NCBI GenBank assembly: GCA_002320665.1
Contig: DCKO01000023.1
Coordinates: 1 to 13,533 of the forward strand
Length of the DNA stretch: 13,533 bases
Origin: Micavibrio sp. UBA1672
GTDB lineage: Bacteria > Pseudomonadota > Alphaproteobacteria > Micavibrionales > Micavibrionaceae
Direction: 5' to 3'
This document shows, piece after piece, positions 1-7,290 of the stretch. Positions within the stretch are counted from its first letter, which is position 1. Every line of letters starts with the position of its first letter. The notes beneath the pieces are model-generated. The model was not told the origin of the DNA and ran no database searches. It saw only the letters and a program-made list of their open reading frames with translations. Both the position numbers and the translations under genes were made by a program.

Positions 1-51
1 TACAGCGAAACAAATATCGCTGGCACAAACATCATTTACCGTTGTTCATAA
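1..51 (+). CDS. Possible 3' end of an upstream gene (partial)
   Basis: Frame 1 is open from the window edge to a TAA at 49-51 (16 codons), and a strong ribosome-binding site for the next gene follows directly (AGGGAGGG, about 52-58). That spacing would suit the tail of a co-transcribed upstream gene. The other two plus frames are also open over this short stretch and the peptide is not recognisable, so this is only a weak call. Confidence 0.22.
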   Translation, partial: YSETNIAGTNIIYRCS

Positions 52-65
52 GGGAGGGCTGAATC

Positions 66-335
66 ATGACATATCAAACACTAGGCCTCACATGGCGAGG
101 AATCGAGTTTACACTAGCGTTCCACCCTCTGTATTTTAAATCTGCGAATATGGCACATATTGAAATCTATTGTGATGAGCCGCTACCCATCACTGAAACA
201 GGCTATAGGTCTATTTTTATTTCCGCATCCGATGTTACAGATATTAAAGTTGCCGCCGCTCTGGTGCGCAATGAATTAGACGGCATCGCGCAGCGCACCG
301 GATGGCAGCAAGAATGGCAACTGAGCTTGTTTTAG
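66..335 (+). CDS. Small conserved hypothetical protein with C-terminal sliding-clamp motif
   Basis: This is an 89-residue soluble protein with no signal peptide or membrane segment. The start is well supported: GGGAGGG lies 7-8 bases before the ATG. It resembles small proteins of unknown function that I recall from alphaproteobacterial plasmids and genomic islands, with an N-terminal part about a TW(R/Q)GI strand, a central ETGYRS segment (residues 44-49) and a C-terminal helix. The last five residues (85-89) are QLSLF, which matches the consensus beta-sliding-clamp (DnaN) binding pentapeptide QL(S/D)LF and sits at the extreme C terminus, as in known clamp-binding proteins. A role at replication forks or during plasmid establishment is therefore possible but not shown. 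The gene is convergent with the relaxase gene, with only five bases between the two stop codons. It is the only plus-strand gene I would call. Confidence 0.75.
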   Translation: MTYQTLGLTWRGIEFTLAFHPLYFKSANMAHIEIYCDEPLPITETGYRSIFISASDVTDIKVAAALVRNELDGIAQRTGWQQEWQLSLF

Positions 336-340
336 AATTT

Positions 341-1615
341 TTACAAATGCCGCATTTGTGAATGCATATGCTCTGTTTCTGCTCTGAATTTAAAATCTTC
401 GAGATTGCGCATATTTGTGTAGTGACCGATATCTTTGCGCAAATCAAAAACAATATGATTATGCTTATCACGTAGCTTCTGAATATGGATTTGTAAGCGT
501 TGCCGCTTTCTAAGCTGTTTATTGATCAAAGTTTGTTTTTCTTTTTGATCACGCCGTTTAAAGCGGATTGTTTCTTCTTCATTCATGCGCCTGATTTTGT
601 AATATTTTCCTGTGATCCTCTGCCACAGTCCCATGAGGCCATGTGGTAATCTGTTCATACGTTTTTGTTCTTCTAAAAGCCAGCGATCCTTATGCTGTTC
701 ATCAAGTTCTTTGCGCTCACGCGTATGATCGCGTTTGAGTTTTTGAATGGCAAATTTGAACGGCGCAAAATCATTCTTGAATTTCTCTTCGATAGATTTG
801 ATATGCTCTTTCAAAACCTGTGTCATTTTTTGTGCGATATGATTTTGTGTTTCCTGCACCGTTGGCAATTCTTCGGGATCACCAAGTTTTTGTTTTAACG
901 CTCTGGTTTTTACGCCCGCCCATTTTGAAAGGGAATAAGGCTTGCTGTTATAATCTACGGCAACAAATCCCCGCCGATCACCTTGAGCAAGCCACAATCC
1001 ATGTTCTTTCAAGGCATTTTCAAAGGCGTGTTTATTATCCGATATCTGCCATGCACGCTGGAACACTGCTTTTAAAAGCAGTGGGTCTTGTTTATTGCGC
1101 TTTGCTTGTTGCCATTCGTCTCGGCTAAGATTGAGTGGATTACGCATCGCCCTATCAATAAACCCTTGCGGTAAATCCCAGCCATGTTCCAGAAATAAAT
1201 CCTTAGAAATTTCATTAAGCTTACGCTTGTAATGGGGAAGGTTGATCGCTTTCATTTCATCCGCATCAATGCGCGACCAGATACAATGCGCGTGGCGGCG
1301 TCCTTCTTTTTCATGGAAAACAACAACGCGGGATTGACCGGATAATCCTGTTTTATCTTCTATACGCGCCAGTGCGTTTTCAAAATATTCTATTGGCACT
1401 GTTTCGTTTTGTGGTGGGTTTAGAGAAACAGAAAACATGAACTGTTTGCATTTTGTGCCTTTGGATGTGGCGTATATTTCTTCTAAAGCACCAAAGACCG
1501 TATCAGAGATAAAGCCGGATATTTCGTGAACTTCGACATGCTCATTATCCTGCGTATTCATCAAGTGGCGTGCCATTTGATAAGCGCCGCCGCGTTGATT
1601 ACCCTCCAGCATCAT
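341..1615 (-). CDS. Relaxase / mobilisation nuclease
   Basis: This 424-residue protein resembles the alphaproteobacterial relaxase family of MobA/VirD2 type (Relaxase Pfam), which nicks oriT and pilots a DNA strand during conjugation. The visible signature is the metal-binding histidine motif: H101, H108 and H110 in the segment FHEKEGRRHAHCIW. Before it is the N-terminal GNQRGGAYQMARHL segment (5-18) with a single nearby tyrosine, Y12. Y12 could be the nucleophile, but I recall no tyrosine at that position in relatives, so the catalytic residue is uncertain. From about residue 260 the chain is strongly charged and predicted helical or coiled coil, probably a DNA- or coupling-protein-binding tail. 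The start ATG overlaps the end of the mobC-like gene by 17 bp, and AGGAGG lies 11 bases upstream, so the two are translationally coupled. M2 is an equally possible start. Confidence 0.87.
   Translation of the reverse strand: MMLEGNQRGGAYQMARHLMNTQDNEHVEVHEISGFISDTVFGALEEIYATSKGTKCKQFMFSVSLNPPQNETVPIEYFENALARIEDKTGLSGQSRVVVFHEKEGRRHAHCIWSRIDADEMKAINLPHYKRKLNEISKDLFLEHGWDLPQGFIDRAMRNPLNLSRDEWQQAKRNKQDPLLLKAVFQRAWQISDNKHAFENALKEHGLWLAQGDRRGFVAVDYNSKPYSLSKWAGVKTRALKQKLGDPEELPTVQETQNHIAQKMTQVLKEHIKSIEEKFKNDFAPFKFAIQKLKRDHTRERKELDEQHKDRWLLEEQKRMNRLPHGLMGLWQRITGKYYKIRRMNEEETIRFKRRDQKEKQTLINKQLRKRQRLQIHIQKLRDKHNHIVFDLRKDIGHYTNMRNLEDFKFRAETEHMHSQMRHL
343..359. repeat. Perfect inverted repeat at the convergent gene ends
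   Basis: ACAAATG and CATTTGT form 7-bp arms around a 3-base loop, overlapping the last codons of the relaxase gene and lying just past the stop of the 89-aa gene. There is no T-run on the downstream side in either direction, so it is not a classical intrinsic terminator. It could still slow polymerases converging here. Confidence 0.3.
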
Positions 1616-2000
1616 TATCGTTTTTTCCTCCTGATCGTCTATCCAGTGCCTGTAATAAATTATCGCGCATTTCTAAAAGGGCTTTGCTTGCTTCACGCAT
1701 GATCTCTTCCGTATCGGGGGATACGATGAGTGAGCCGCTATCCATAGCTTGTGTTAATATTTTAAGATTTTGTGATATGTCGCTACGCCCTAATTTTGCC
1801 AGCACCTGTGCCAAAGCTTTTTGATCCTTTACAGGGGCTTTTAACCTGCGTTGACGTGTATCGGGTTTATCAAAGAGCATGGAGCGAATATAAACGCCGA
1901 GCGGTTGATCCCCCGCATCGCGTTTTAATCGCTCTCGCTCCTCCTGTGACAAGCGCAGGGAGAAGGGTACGAAAGAATTGGCTTTCTTTTCTTTCGGCAT
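1599..2000 (-). CDS. mobC: MobC-like relaxosome accessory protein (ribbon-helix-helix)
   Basis: This 133-residue protein has an N-terminal ribbon-helix-helix fold. A basic leader is followed by the strand FVPFSLRLS (10-18), helix EERERLKRDAG and the typical PLGVYIRSMLF helix (33-43). The C-terminal half is a charged, Leu-rich helix. Length, fold and position directly upstream of a relaxase gene match MobC/plasmid mobilisation relaxosome proteins, which bind oriT and help load the relaxase. Such proteins often autoregulate, and this gene is the first of the pair, so an operator or oriT would be expected in the bases just upstream. The ribosome-binding site is weak (GAGCGAG just before the ATG). 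The symbol is by family resemblance; an orphan RHH regulator is the less likely alternative. Confidence 0.78.
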   Translation of the reverse strand: MPKEKKANSFVPFSLRLSQEERERLKRDAGDQPLGVYIRSMLFDKPDTRQRRLKAPVKDQKALAQVLAKLGRSDISQNLKILTQAMDSGSLIVSPDTEEIMREASKALLEMRDNLLQALDRRSGGKNDNDAGG

Positions 2001-2071
2001 GCTCGCTCAATCATGTTGTTCTGGTTTAAAAATAACATCGCCGCCGCATTAATTCGGGCGGGATGCATAAC
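2001..2071. other. Candidate oriT / mob promoter region
   Basis: This spacer separates the AbiE terminator from the mobC start. It holds an imperfect GC-rich inverted repeat, CATCGCCGCC (2036-2045) with GGCGGGATG (2057-2065), one base bulged, with an AT-rich centre. An inverted repeat next to mobC is where an oriT is expected in mobilisable elements. I could not identify a nick-site consensus, so this is positional inference only. Confidence 0.25.
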
Positions 2072-2096
2072 AAAAAACCGGATGAAGCCCCGGCTT
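2072..2096 (-). terminator. Intrinsic terminator of the AbiE operon
   Basis: On the minus strand AAGCCGG pairs with CCGGTTT (7 bp including one G-U) around an 8-base loop and runs into TTTTTT. It begins 28 bases past the AbiEii stop codon and ends that operon before the mob genes. Confidence 0.75.
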
Positions 2097-2124
2097 TGAT
2101 CGTTTTGGTAATTTGTGATGTTGT

Positions 2125-3192
2125 TTATTTTGCTTTGTTGATTTGTTCTTCAAGCATAGTGAGTTTTTCTATGATCTCTTCAAAACTTGGATGTTCATCC
2201 ATAAACATTTCTTGCATTTTGCCGTAATCATCACTGAGCTTGTCTATATGCTCTTTGGGAGGAACAAGTTTTAAGCTCCCTATGATGGCTGTTTCATATG
2301 ATGCTTTGGGTTCTTTAAACATCACACTTTTATTACGCACGACATGTGCCAATAAGTCAGGGGCTTGAAGCGCTTTTTCAGCAATGCCTTTTTGATCAAG
2401 CATATACGTATCATAGTAATGACGCGACATGCGATCCCGTAATTTCAAATTGTGATAGAGCGCATGCAGAATAGTTGCTTTTTCCCAAAATGTTCGCTCT
2501 GCACCCAGCATTGAAACTTCATATGTTGGTTCCTCAAATTCATCAGGGAAGATATTAGCTGCATATGGTTTTATGCTCCGTTTTTCGTTGGGTTCAATAT
2601 CGCCACGCGCACCAAATTCCAATTTTATTTGAGGTTTGATGTAGCCCGTTTGCCCTTCACCATATGAGCCGACCCCATAACGACCTGATCCAAACCCACC
2701 ACCGTAATTGAAGGCCTTTGGATAATGAAACAGCAATGTTTGGCCATCTGGATCACTATCATCAAATTCTACATTCCAACCGTCATCGGTTCCCAGAGCG
2801 TCGGTAATATCTTTGTGCAATTCTGGTTTGACGACTTCTTGAATAAATTTTTGAGCATTGAGGCTTAATTTTTCAATGCGCCTTTTTCTTTCATTTCCTG
2901 AAATACCATCTTCCAATGGATTTCCACCATCTCTTAGAAAGGGTGCGTTACGGCTAATGGTTAAGTCGATATCCTCAGAAAACCTAGAAATAGCATCATA
3001 GCCTTTTGAGAGCGATGTTCCGCCTTTAAAGGTTAGATATTCAGAAATGTTAGGGTTTTGAAACAGTTGTTTTAACGTCCAGCATACCCAAAAATCTTTT
3101 TCTATGATGATTTCCGATAAATCCATTCTTTTTGCAGCTTCGCCGAGAATGTCTTTACGGTCTTCTGTTGAAAGTTGTGCAAATTTATCCAT
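2125..3192 (-). CDS. abiEii: AbiEii-family nucleotidyltransferase toxin
   Basis: This 355-residue member of the AbiEii/AbiGii family is the toxin of type IV-like AbiE toxin-antitoxin/abortive-infection systems. Motif I is KGGTSLSK (56-63), motif II is the metal-binding SEDIDL (72-77, D74 and D76), and further family motifs are KLEFGARG (190-197), ERTFWEKAT (232-240) and RHYYDTYML (257-265). Homologues such as mycobacterial MenT toxins transfer nucleotides to tRNA 3' ends, so growth arrest through tRNA modification is the likely effect; the substrate of this copy is unknown. A Gly-rich stretch at 164-181 is probably a flexible loop. The start overlaps the antitoxin gene by 8 bp (ATGGATAA), which indicates translational coupling. 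All motifs are present, so it is probably active. Confidence 0.9.
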   Translation of the reverse strand: MDKFAQLSTEDRKDILGEAAKRMDLSEIIIEKDFWVCWTLKQLFQNPNISEYLTFKGGTSLSKGYDAISRFSEDIDLTISRNAPFLRDGGNPLEDGISGNERKRRIEKLSLNAQKFIQEVVKPELHKDITDALGTDDGWNVEFDDSDPDGQTLLFHYPKAFNYGGGFGSGRYGVGSYGEGQTGYIKPQIKLEFGARGDIEPNEKRSIKPYAANIFPDEFEEPTYEVSMLGAERTFWEKATILHALYHNLKLRDRMSRHYYDTYMLDQKGIAEKALQAPDLLAHVVRNKSVMFKEPKASYETAIIGSLKLVPPKEHIDKLSDDYGKMQEMFMDEHPSFEEIIEKLTMLEEQINKAK

Positions 3193-3793
3193 GTTGTGTT
3201 TGCTTCATCTGAAAGATTATATCGGACATCCAACTTGGCACACGTGATACTGAGTTGGAAAGATCATTTAAGTCTTTTTTGCTTAAGCGCTTTAAACAGC
3301 TTAAAATAACCTGATCATCAACATTGTCTTTTCCCAGATATAGCAAAGCTTGCAGCACCAAATTTGCCTGATCGGATATTTGATTCATAATCGGCACTTT
3401 TGCGTGTTTGAAAATAATGGTGCGCCCGGCAATCGTTTTTTTACGTGATATGCCATTGGTCATGTAAACAGGCTTGGCTGGAACTTGTGTTGAAAGGCCA
3501 AGCATGTTTGCGGCTGTTGCGCCGGAAGGAAAACTTCTGTCTCCTGTTTTTGCACTTACCGCATGCGCAATATCATCCGCATTTGGGGAGAGTGCGCCTA
3601 ATCGTTTATGGTGTTTAGGGAAATCATAAACACCACGATCAAGTCGGCGGATCATGCCTTGTTTTGTTAGGCGTGACAAAGCTTGGTCAACGGCGGCGCG
3701 TGTTCCAATATCTAAGAAGTCTTTGGGCGTGAAGACCCAGCCGCGCCGCTTGGCGCGAATTCTCTTTGTTATTGTTTGTATGATCGTACTCAT
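3185..3793 (-). CDS. AbiEi-like antitoxin / DUF6088 transcriptional regulator
   Basis: This 202-residue protein has an N-terminal winged-helix domain (RIRAKRRGWVFTPKDFLDIG, then RAAVDQALSRLTKQGMIRRL) ending in the DRGVYDFP wing, followed by the DUF6088 C-terminal domain (GRTIIFKHAK and downstream). Relatives pair with AbiEii toxins as antitoxin and autorepressor. I place the start at the ATG at 3793 because AAGGA lies 7 bases upstream. The longer frame to 3838 would add 15 residues without a ribosome-binding site and would run through the operator. It is the first gene of a two-gene operon with the toxin, overlapping it by 8 bp. Whether antitoxicity requires contact with the toxin cannot be told from sequence; classical AbiE does not. 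Confidence 0.87.
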   Translation of the reverse strand: MSTIIQTITKRIRAKRRGWVFTPKDFLDIGTRAAVDQALSRLTKQGMIRRLDRGVYDFPKHHKRLGALSPNADDIAHAVSAKTGDRSFPSGATAANMLGLSTQVPAKPVYMTNGISRKKTIAGRTIIFKHAKVPIMNQISDQANLVLQALLYLGKDNVDDQVILSCLKRLSKKDLNDLSNSVSRVPSWMSDIIFQMKQTQHG

Positions 3794-3806
3794 GTTTTCA
3801 TCCTTA

Positions 3807-3838
3807 TTGTTAGATAATATCATATATTTATCTGACAA
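3807..3838. promoter_or_regulatory. Operator: inverted repeat IR1 upstream of the antitoxin
   Basis: TTGTTAGATAA (3807-3817) and TTATCTGACAA (3828-3838) are inverted copies differing at one base, 10 bases apart, centred about 30 bases before the antitoxin ATG and covering the -10 element. AbiEi-type antitoxins are known to repress by binding inverted repeats at their own promoter, so this is the probable binding site. Confidence 0.6.
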
Positions 3839-3843
3839 TTCAA
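3814..3843 (-). promoter_or_regulatory. Likely abiE promoter (-35 TTGAAT, -10 TATTAT, 18-bp spacer)
   Basis: On the minus strand TTGAAT (3838-3843) and TATTAT (3814-3819) are separated by 18 bases, followed at 3793 by the antitoxin start. The -10 and spacer fall inside the inverted repeat described next, as expected for autorepression. Confidence 0.5.
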
Positions 3844-3872
3844 TATTTTTAAAAATAACTCAAAATATTGAA
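3839..3872. repeat. Second inverted repeat IR2 next to IR1
   Basis: TTCAATATTTT (3839-3849) and AAAATATTGAA (3862-3872) are perfect 11-bp inverted arms with a 12-base spacer, abutting IR1 without a gap. The arm sequence differs from IR1, so it may be a separate operator or an AT-rich hairpin. AbiE promoters with two inverted repeats are known. Confidence 0.45.
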
Positions 3873-4339
3873 TTATATAAATAATAATTCTATTTTATCT
3901 TTCATAGTGCTTTTTATATTATTTGGTTATATGGTCTCACCTTCAAAAGTTCCCGAACGGTGTCTTTTGGAGATGAAGCTTCAAAAAATGCAGAAATGTT
4001 ACCGATGGGGAACTTTATTGGTATCGGGCATAACAGTGCGCAACCAATCACGGCTCTAAACTGCCATGAAATATGGGTTTTTTACGCCGTGTTACATCTA
4101 GTGCGTTATAGATTAGGCTCAAGTCGTTGCGCACCCCCGCAACCATCTTTCCCTGCCGCTCAGGTAGGTTCAAATCGGTGTGCCCTCCCGCAACCAATTT
4201 TCCTTAATAAAATAAATAGGTTACGAGGTGTTCGACTTCGTTTTTTGTGTTCGGTTGAATCGTTTTGGATTAATTTTGCAGTGAATTGGATTTTAAACGT
4301 ATTGAGGTAATTGATTAGGTTGAGTTCGTTCGTCGTTTG
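3873..4339. other. Gene-poor boundary region
   Basis: These 467 bases separate the AbiE promoter from the integrase fragment. Apart from the tRNA-end-like tandem repeat, I see no convincing gene. A GTG-started frame from 3960 encodes FIGIGHNSAQPITA around residues 19-32, reminiscent of the GHNS segment found in some alphaproteobacterial phage and plasmid proteins. It then runs through the repeat into low-complexity sequence, so it is at most a gene remnant. Bases 4200-4339 contain several short TTCG/GTTCG words that could be integrase arm sites, without a clear consensus. Confidence 0.4.
4114..4196 (+). repeat. Two tandem tRNA 3'-end-like repeats (putative att scars)
   Basis: Two 32-base units (4114-4145 and 4165-4196, period 51) agree at 26 of 32 positions. 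Each carries a T-loop-like GGYTCAARTC and ends CCGCAACCA, the 3' acceptor end of an initiator tRNA. The distance between the two parts is about 5 bases longer than in a real tRNA and no tRNA 5' half precedes either unit, so these are not functional tRNAs. With an integrase fragment starting 143 bases further on, they look like decayed attachment-site copies. Confidence 0.5.
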
Positions 4340-4642
4340 TTAATCAGCATTCAAAATTTCTTTTACAGCCGTTAGATACCTATAATTACTGAGGTATATT
4401 GTGTAGCCTCGTCGTAATTTATAGTCCAATTCACGTGCTGCTTCTCTGGCTATAGGCATGGTAATAGTGGGAAACCTACCTATTAAATGCCGTTGATTAT
4501 TTCGGCTATAGTATAAGGTAATTGTTGTTTTCTGGACGTGTGCAACAAAGCCTTTTAGCTCTGAATCCCAGTAGGTAATTGTACCGTTTTTAGGACGCGT
4601 AACTCTGCGCAGAAAGTTATCTGTTAGTTTTGTACTCGGCAT
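4340..4642 (-). pseudogene. Tyrosine integrase fragment (N-terminal DUF4102-type arm-binding domain only)
   Basis: This 100-residue frame resembles the N-terminal part of P4-type tyrosine integrases. It begins KLTDNFLRRV, has the family-typical YWDSELKGFVAHV strand (24-36), a LYYSRNNQRHLIGRFP segment (43-58) and IAREAARELDYKLRRGY (64-80). This is the three-stranded arm-DNA-binding domain. The family is normally about 400 residues; the core-binding and catalytic domains with their Arg-His-Arg-Tyr residues are absent here and nowhere else in the window, so the recombinase is non-functional as it stands. A ribosome-binding site (AAGGAT) precedes the ATG, so the stub could still be made and bind arm sites. 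It sits 143 bases from the tRNA-end-like repeats, the usual position of an integrase next to its att site. Confidence 0.72.
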
Positions 4643-4666
4643 TTTGGATCATCCTTTGTCCAAAAT
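4641..4666. repeat. Inverted repeat spanning the integrase-fragment ribosome-binding site
   Basis: ATTTTGGA (4641-4648) and TCCAAAAT (4659-4666) are perfect 8-bp arms. The 10-base loop contains the AAGGAT ribosome-binding site and one arm reaches into the ATG. It may be an operator or an RNA hairpin controlling translation. Confidence 0.45.
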
Positions 4667-4746
4667 TATGAATCCTTCTGTGAAAGCGTTCAACCAATTT
4701 TTTCAAATAATAACAATATCTTATATGTTTCTGGGTGCGTCTTCTT

Positions 4747-7290
4747 TTATAATCTAGGATCAACTGGCTCGCTTTCAAGGGCGAGTACACCAAAGACACA
4801 TTCATGGACTTTATGCAGGGGCTTGTTCTCTACAAAATGTGTAAGAGCTTCGTAGCCGAGCGCATATTCACGCAAGGCTAAAGAGCGTTTCTTACCGAGG
4901 CCACGCCGTCTCAAGCGCTGCAGGTTGTCACCACGTGTATATTCGGGGCCGTAGATAATGCGCAAATATTCAGAGCCACGACATTTGATGCCAGGCTGCA
5001 CAAGGCCTTTGTCACCATTGACCGTAAAGCCAAAAGGTTTCATCACCATGCCTTCACCGCCTTTTGCGGTCATCTTTTCCCACCAATCACAGGCTTTTTT
5101 ACATTCATCTTCATTGAATAAATGCACGGCCTTGTATTGTGTTTTCTGGAATAGTTCGGGATCAGCCTGACAAAGCTTGTCGATCAAATCCATGTGCCAT
5201 TTATGGTCTTTGTCCATATTCTGGTTTTTCTCATGGGCCAAGATATGGAACGGTGCAAGCGCGTAATCCTTGAGGGATTTCACAGGCCAGCAATAATGCT
5301 GATAGGCTTCTCTATATTGCTTTACCAGATCAAGGCGGCTCTTGAAGTCATCGCTCAAGGCTTCAATATCAGGTACACGTTTTGCCGCCTGAGCCAATAA
5401 GGCCGAAGCATTAGAGATTGAGCTATCGGCAGCTGCAGCCACCGGAGCATATTGCTGTTCCAGCAGACTTTGTGCCTTGGCAGACCACGGCATAAGCTCG
5501 CAATCCAGAACCATCCAGTCCGTATCCAGCTTGTTCCATAAATCGGCTTCTTTAATGGCTTTGCGCACGCGGGCGATAAAACGCTTTTCCATCTTCGGGT
5601 CATTGAAAAACGGGCGGCCTGTTCGTGTATAGCAAACGCCAGCCAAGCTATCAGTTACGTGAAAGCGTTTCTCGGCAGCTTTGGGGGTTTTGCACACAAC
5701 AACAATCGCGCGTGATCCCATGTGTTTTTCTTCGCAGATTACCTTTTCAATGCCTTGAGATTTAAAATACTCAATGGCTTGTTCGGGATGCTCCAGATAG
5801 CCTTCTTTGTCACTGGTCTCTGTCGGAGCCATCGTTGGCGGCAAGTAAACCAGCCAGCGTGGATCAACGGCAAAGCGGCTCATCACCTCAAGCGCAGCCG
5901 CAGAATTTTGCTCTTGTATGGCAATGCTTTTGCGTAAATGTGTATTCACAATGCGCTTGCCGGTCACATCTTCCAGATCAAGTATGTCGTAAGCCGAACG
6001 ATCGGTTTTGGTTTCGATAGGGCGCGCAGCTTCGGCATAAGTCTTTTTAGCCTTAACGGAAACCAGCTCTTTTTCTGGATAACGTAAAGCGGTTAGCTTA
6101 TGTCCGAATACACAGGCCGTATCAATGTTGATTGTGTTATTGACCCATTCAGGCTCCGGCACAGGCGTGTGACCATAAACGATCAAAGCATTACCGCGAT
6201 AATCCTCAGCCCAAGGATAACGCACGGGCAGGCCAAACTCATCAATCTCGCCTGTGGTTTCTCCATACATACAAAAATCCTTGATGCGGGGTGATCCGCG
6301 CCCGATATATTTTTCCTTAATCCCTGCATGAGCAACCGCCAGCGCACCATCATCAAAGACATAGTGACTGATTAGGCCGCCAAGGAAGTCTTTAGCCTCT
6401 TCCTTAAAGGCATCGCCTTCGATTTCCAGTTGATCAAGACTTTCCCGCAAGCCATGCGCAACCTTGACCTTACGCCCCATAAGCGCACGTTTCAGCTTGT
6501 CATCATGGTTTCCGACCACACAAAAGGCTTGGTCATCCTCAATAGCGTGTTTAGCAAGGCGGATAACTTCTGGCGTTTTCGGGCCACGGTCAACAAGATC
6601 GCCGACAAAGATAATCTTGCGCCCGTCAGGATGCTTTACGCTATAGCGGCCTTTGGCTTTTGAAACGCTATAACCAAGTTTTTTAAGCAAGGATTTAAGC
6701 TCGTCAAAACAGCCGTGAACATCGCCGATAATATCGAACGGGCCATGTTCATGCTTTTTATTATTCCATAGAGTTTGACGTTCAATTTTTACCTTATCGA
6801 CTTCTTCTGGCCCTTTAAGGATATACACATTGGTAAAGCCTTCGGATTTGCGTAGCGTACGAAAACCGCGGCGCAGATTGCCGGTTTGGCGTCTTACAAC
6901 ATGATCACCAAATTGACGGTCGGGACGATCCTTATTCCGATCATGGCAAACTTGCCACGGCATATCCAGCACAATAGCCACAGGTAGCACATAATGCTCC
7001 CGCGCCAGTTTTACAAGCTGTGCACGGTCTTGTGGTTGTACGCTGGTAGCATCAATCACGGTTAGCTTACCACGCTCCAGACGCTTTCCTGCAATGTAAT
7101 GCAACACGTCAAACGCATCGCCGGAACAAGTCTGGTCATTCTCGTCATCCGAGACAAGGCCACGGCAGTAATCAGAGGATATGACTTCCGTATCCTTGAA
7201 ATGCTTACGCGCAAAAGAGGACTTGCCGGAGCCACTTGCCCCGACCAGCACCACCAATGATAATTCCGGTATTTTAAGTGTTCTGGTCAT
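4747..7290 (-). CDS. pnkp: Bacterial Pnkp: RNA 5'-kinase / 2',3'-phosphatase / ligase
   Basis: This 847-residue three-domain RNA-repair enzyme is close to full family length. The N-terminal P-loop polynucleotide kinase has GASGSGKS (17-24) and SSD (38-40). The binuclear metallophosphoesterase has GDVHG (189-193), GDLVDRG (230-236), GNHD (260-263), HAG (321-323) and YGHTP (372-376). The C-terminal nucleotidyltransferase/ligase has EKHMGSR (521-527, K522 the expected AMP-accepting lysine), TGRPFF (557-562), DCELMPW (596-602), GGEGMVMKP (744-752) and PGIKCRG (766-772). In known systems it heals both ends of a cleaved tRNA, and ligation requires the partner Hen1. I chose the ATG at 7290 because it overlaps the preceding TGA by 4 bp, like other junctions here, and gives the usual short leader before IPELSLVVLVG; an ATG at 7302 would add 4 residues. 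It is the last gene of the hen1 operon. All motifs look intact. Confidence 0.94.
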   Translation of the reverse strand: MTRTLKIPELSLVVLVGASGSGKSSFARKHFKDTEVISSDYCRGLVSDDENDQTCSGDAFDVLHYIAGKRLERGKLTVIDATSVQPQDRAQLVKLAREHYVLPVAIVLDMPWQVCHDRNKDRPDRQFGDHVVRRQTGNLRRGFRTLRKSEGFTNVYILKGPEEVDKVKIERQTLWNNKKHEHGPFDIIGDVHGCFDELKSLLKKLGYSVSKAKGRYSVKHPDGRKIIFVGDLVDRGPKTPEVIRLAKHAIEDDQAFCVVGNHDDKLKRALMGRKVKVAHGLRESLDQLEIEGDAFKEEAKDFLGGLISHYVFDDGALAVAHAGIKEKYIGRGSPRIKDFCMYGETTGEIDEFGLPVRYPWAEDYRGNALIVYGHTPVPEPEWVNNTINIDTACVFGHKLTALRYPEKELVSVKAKKTYAEAARPIETKTDRSAYDILDLEDVTGKRIVNTHLRKSIAIQEQNSAAALEVMSRFAVDPRWLVYLPPTMAPTETSDKEGYLEHPEQAIEYFKSQGIEKVICEEKHMGSRAIVVVCKTPKAAEKRFHVTDSLAGVCYTRTGRPFFNDPKMEKRFIARVRKAIKEADLWNKLDTDWMVLDCELMPWSAKAQSLLEQQYAPVAAAADSSISNASALLAQAAKRVPDIEALSDDFKSRLDLVKQYREAYQHYCWPVKSLKDYALAPFHILAHEKNQNMDKDHKWHMDLIDKLCQADPELFQKTQYKAVHLFNEDECKKACDWWEKMTAKGGEGMVMKPFGFTVNGDKGLVQPGIKCRGSEYLRIIYGPEYTRGDNLQRLRRRGLGKKRSLALREYALGYEALTHFVENKPLHKVHECVFGVLALESEPVDPRL

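Noticed and set aside
3960..4310. 116-codon frame containing GHNS
   Set aside because: It reads through the tRNA-end-like tandem and low-complexity sequence, so beyond about residue 35 it cannot be a normal protein; kept only as a possible remnant.
4617..4805. 62-codon minus-strand frame between pnkp and the integrase fragment
   Set aside because: It starts inside the pnkp C terminus in another frame and overruns the integrase start; no ribosome-binding site or family resemblance.
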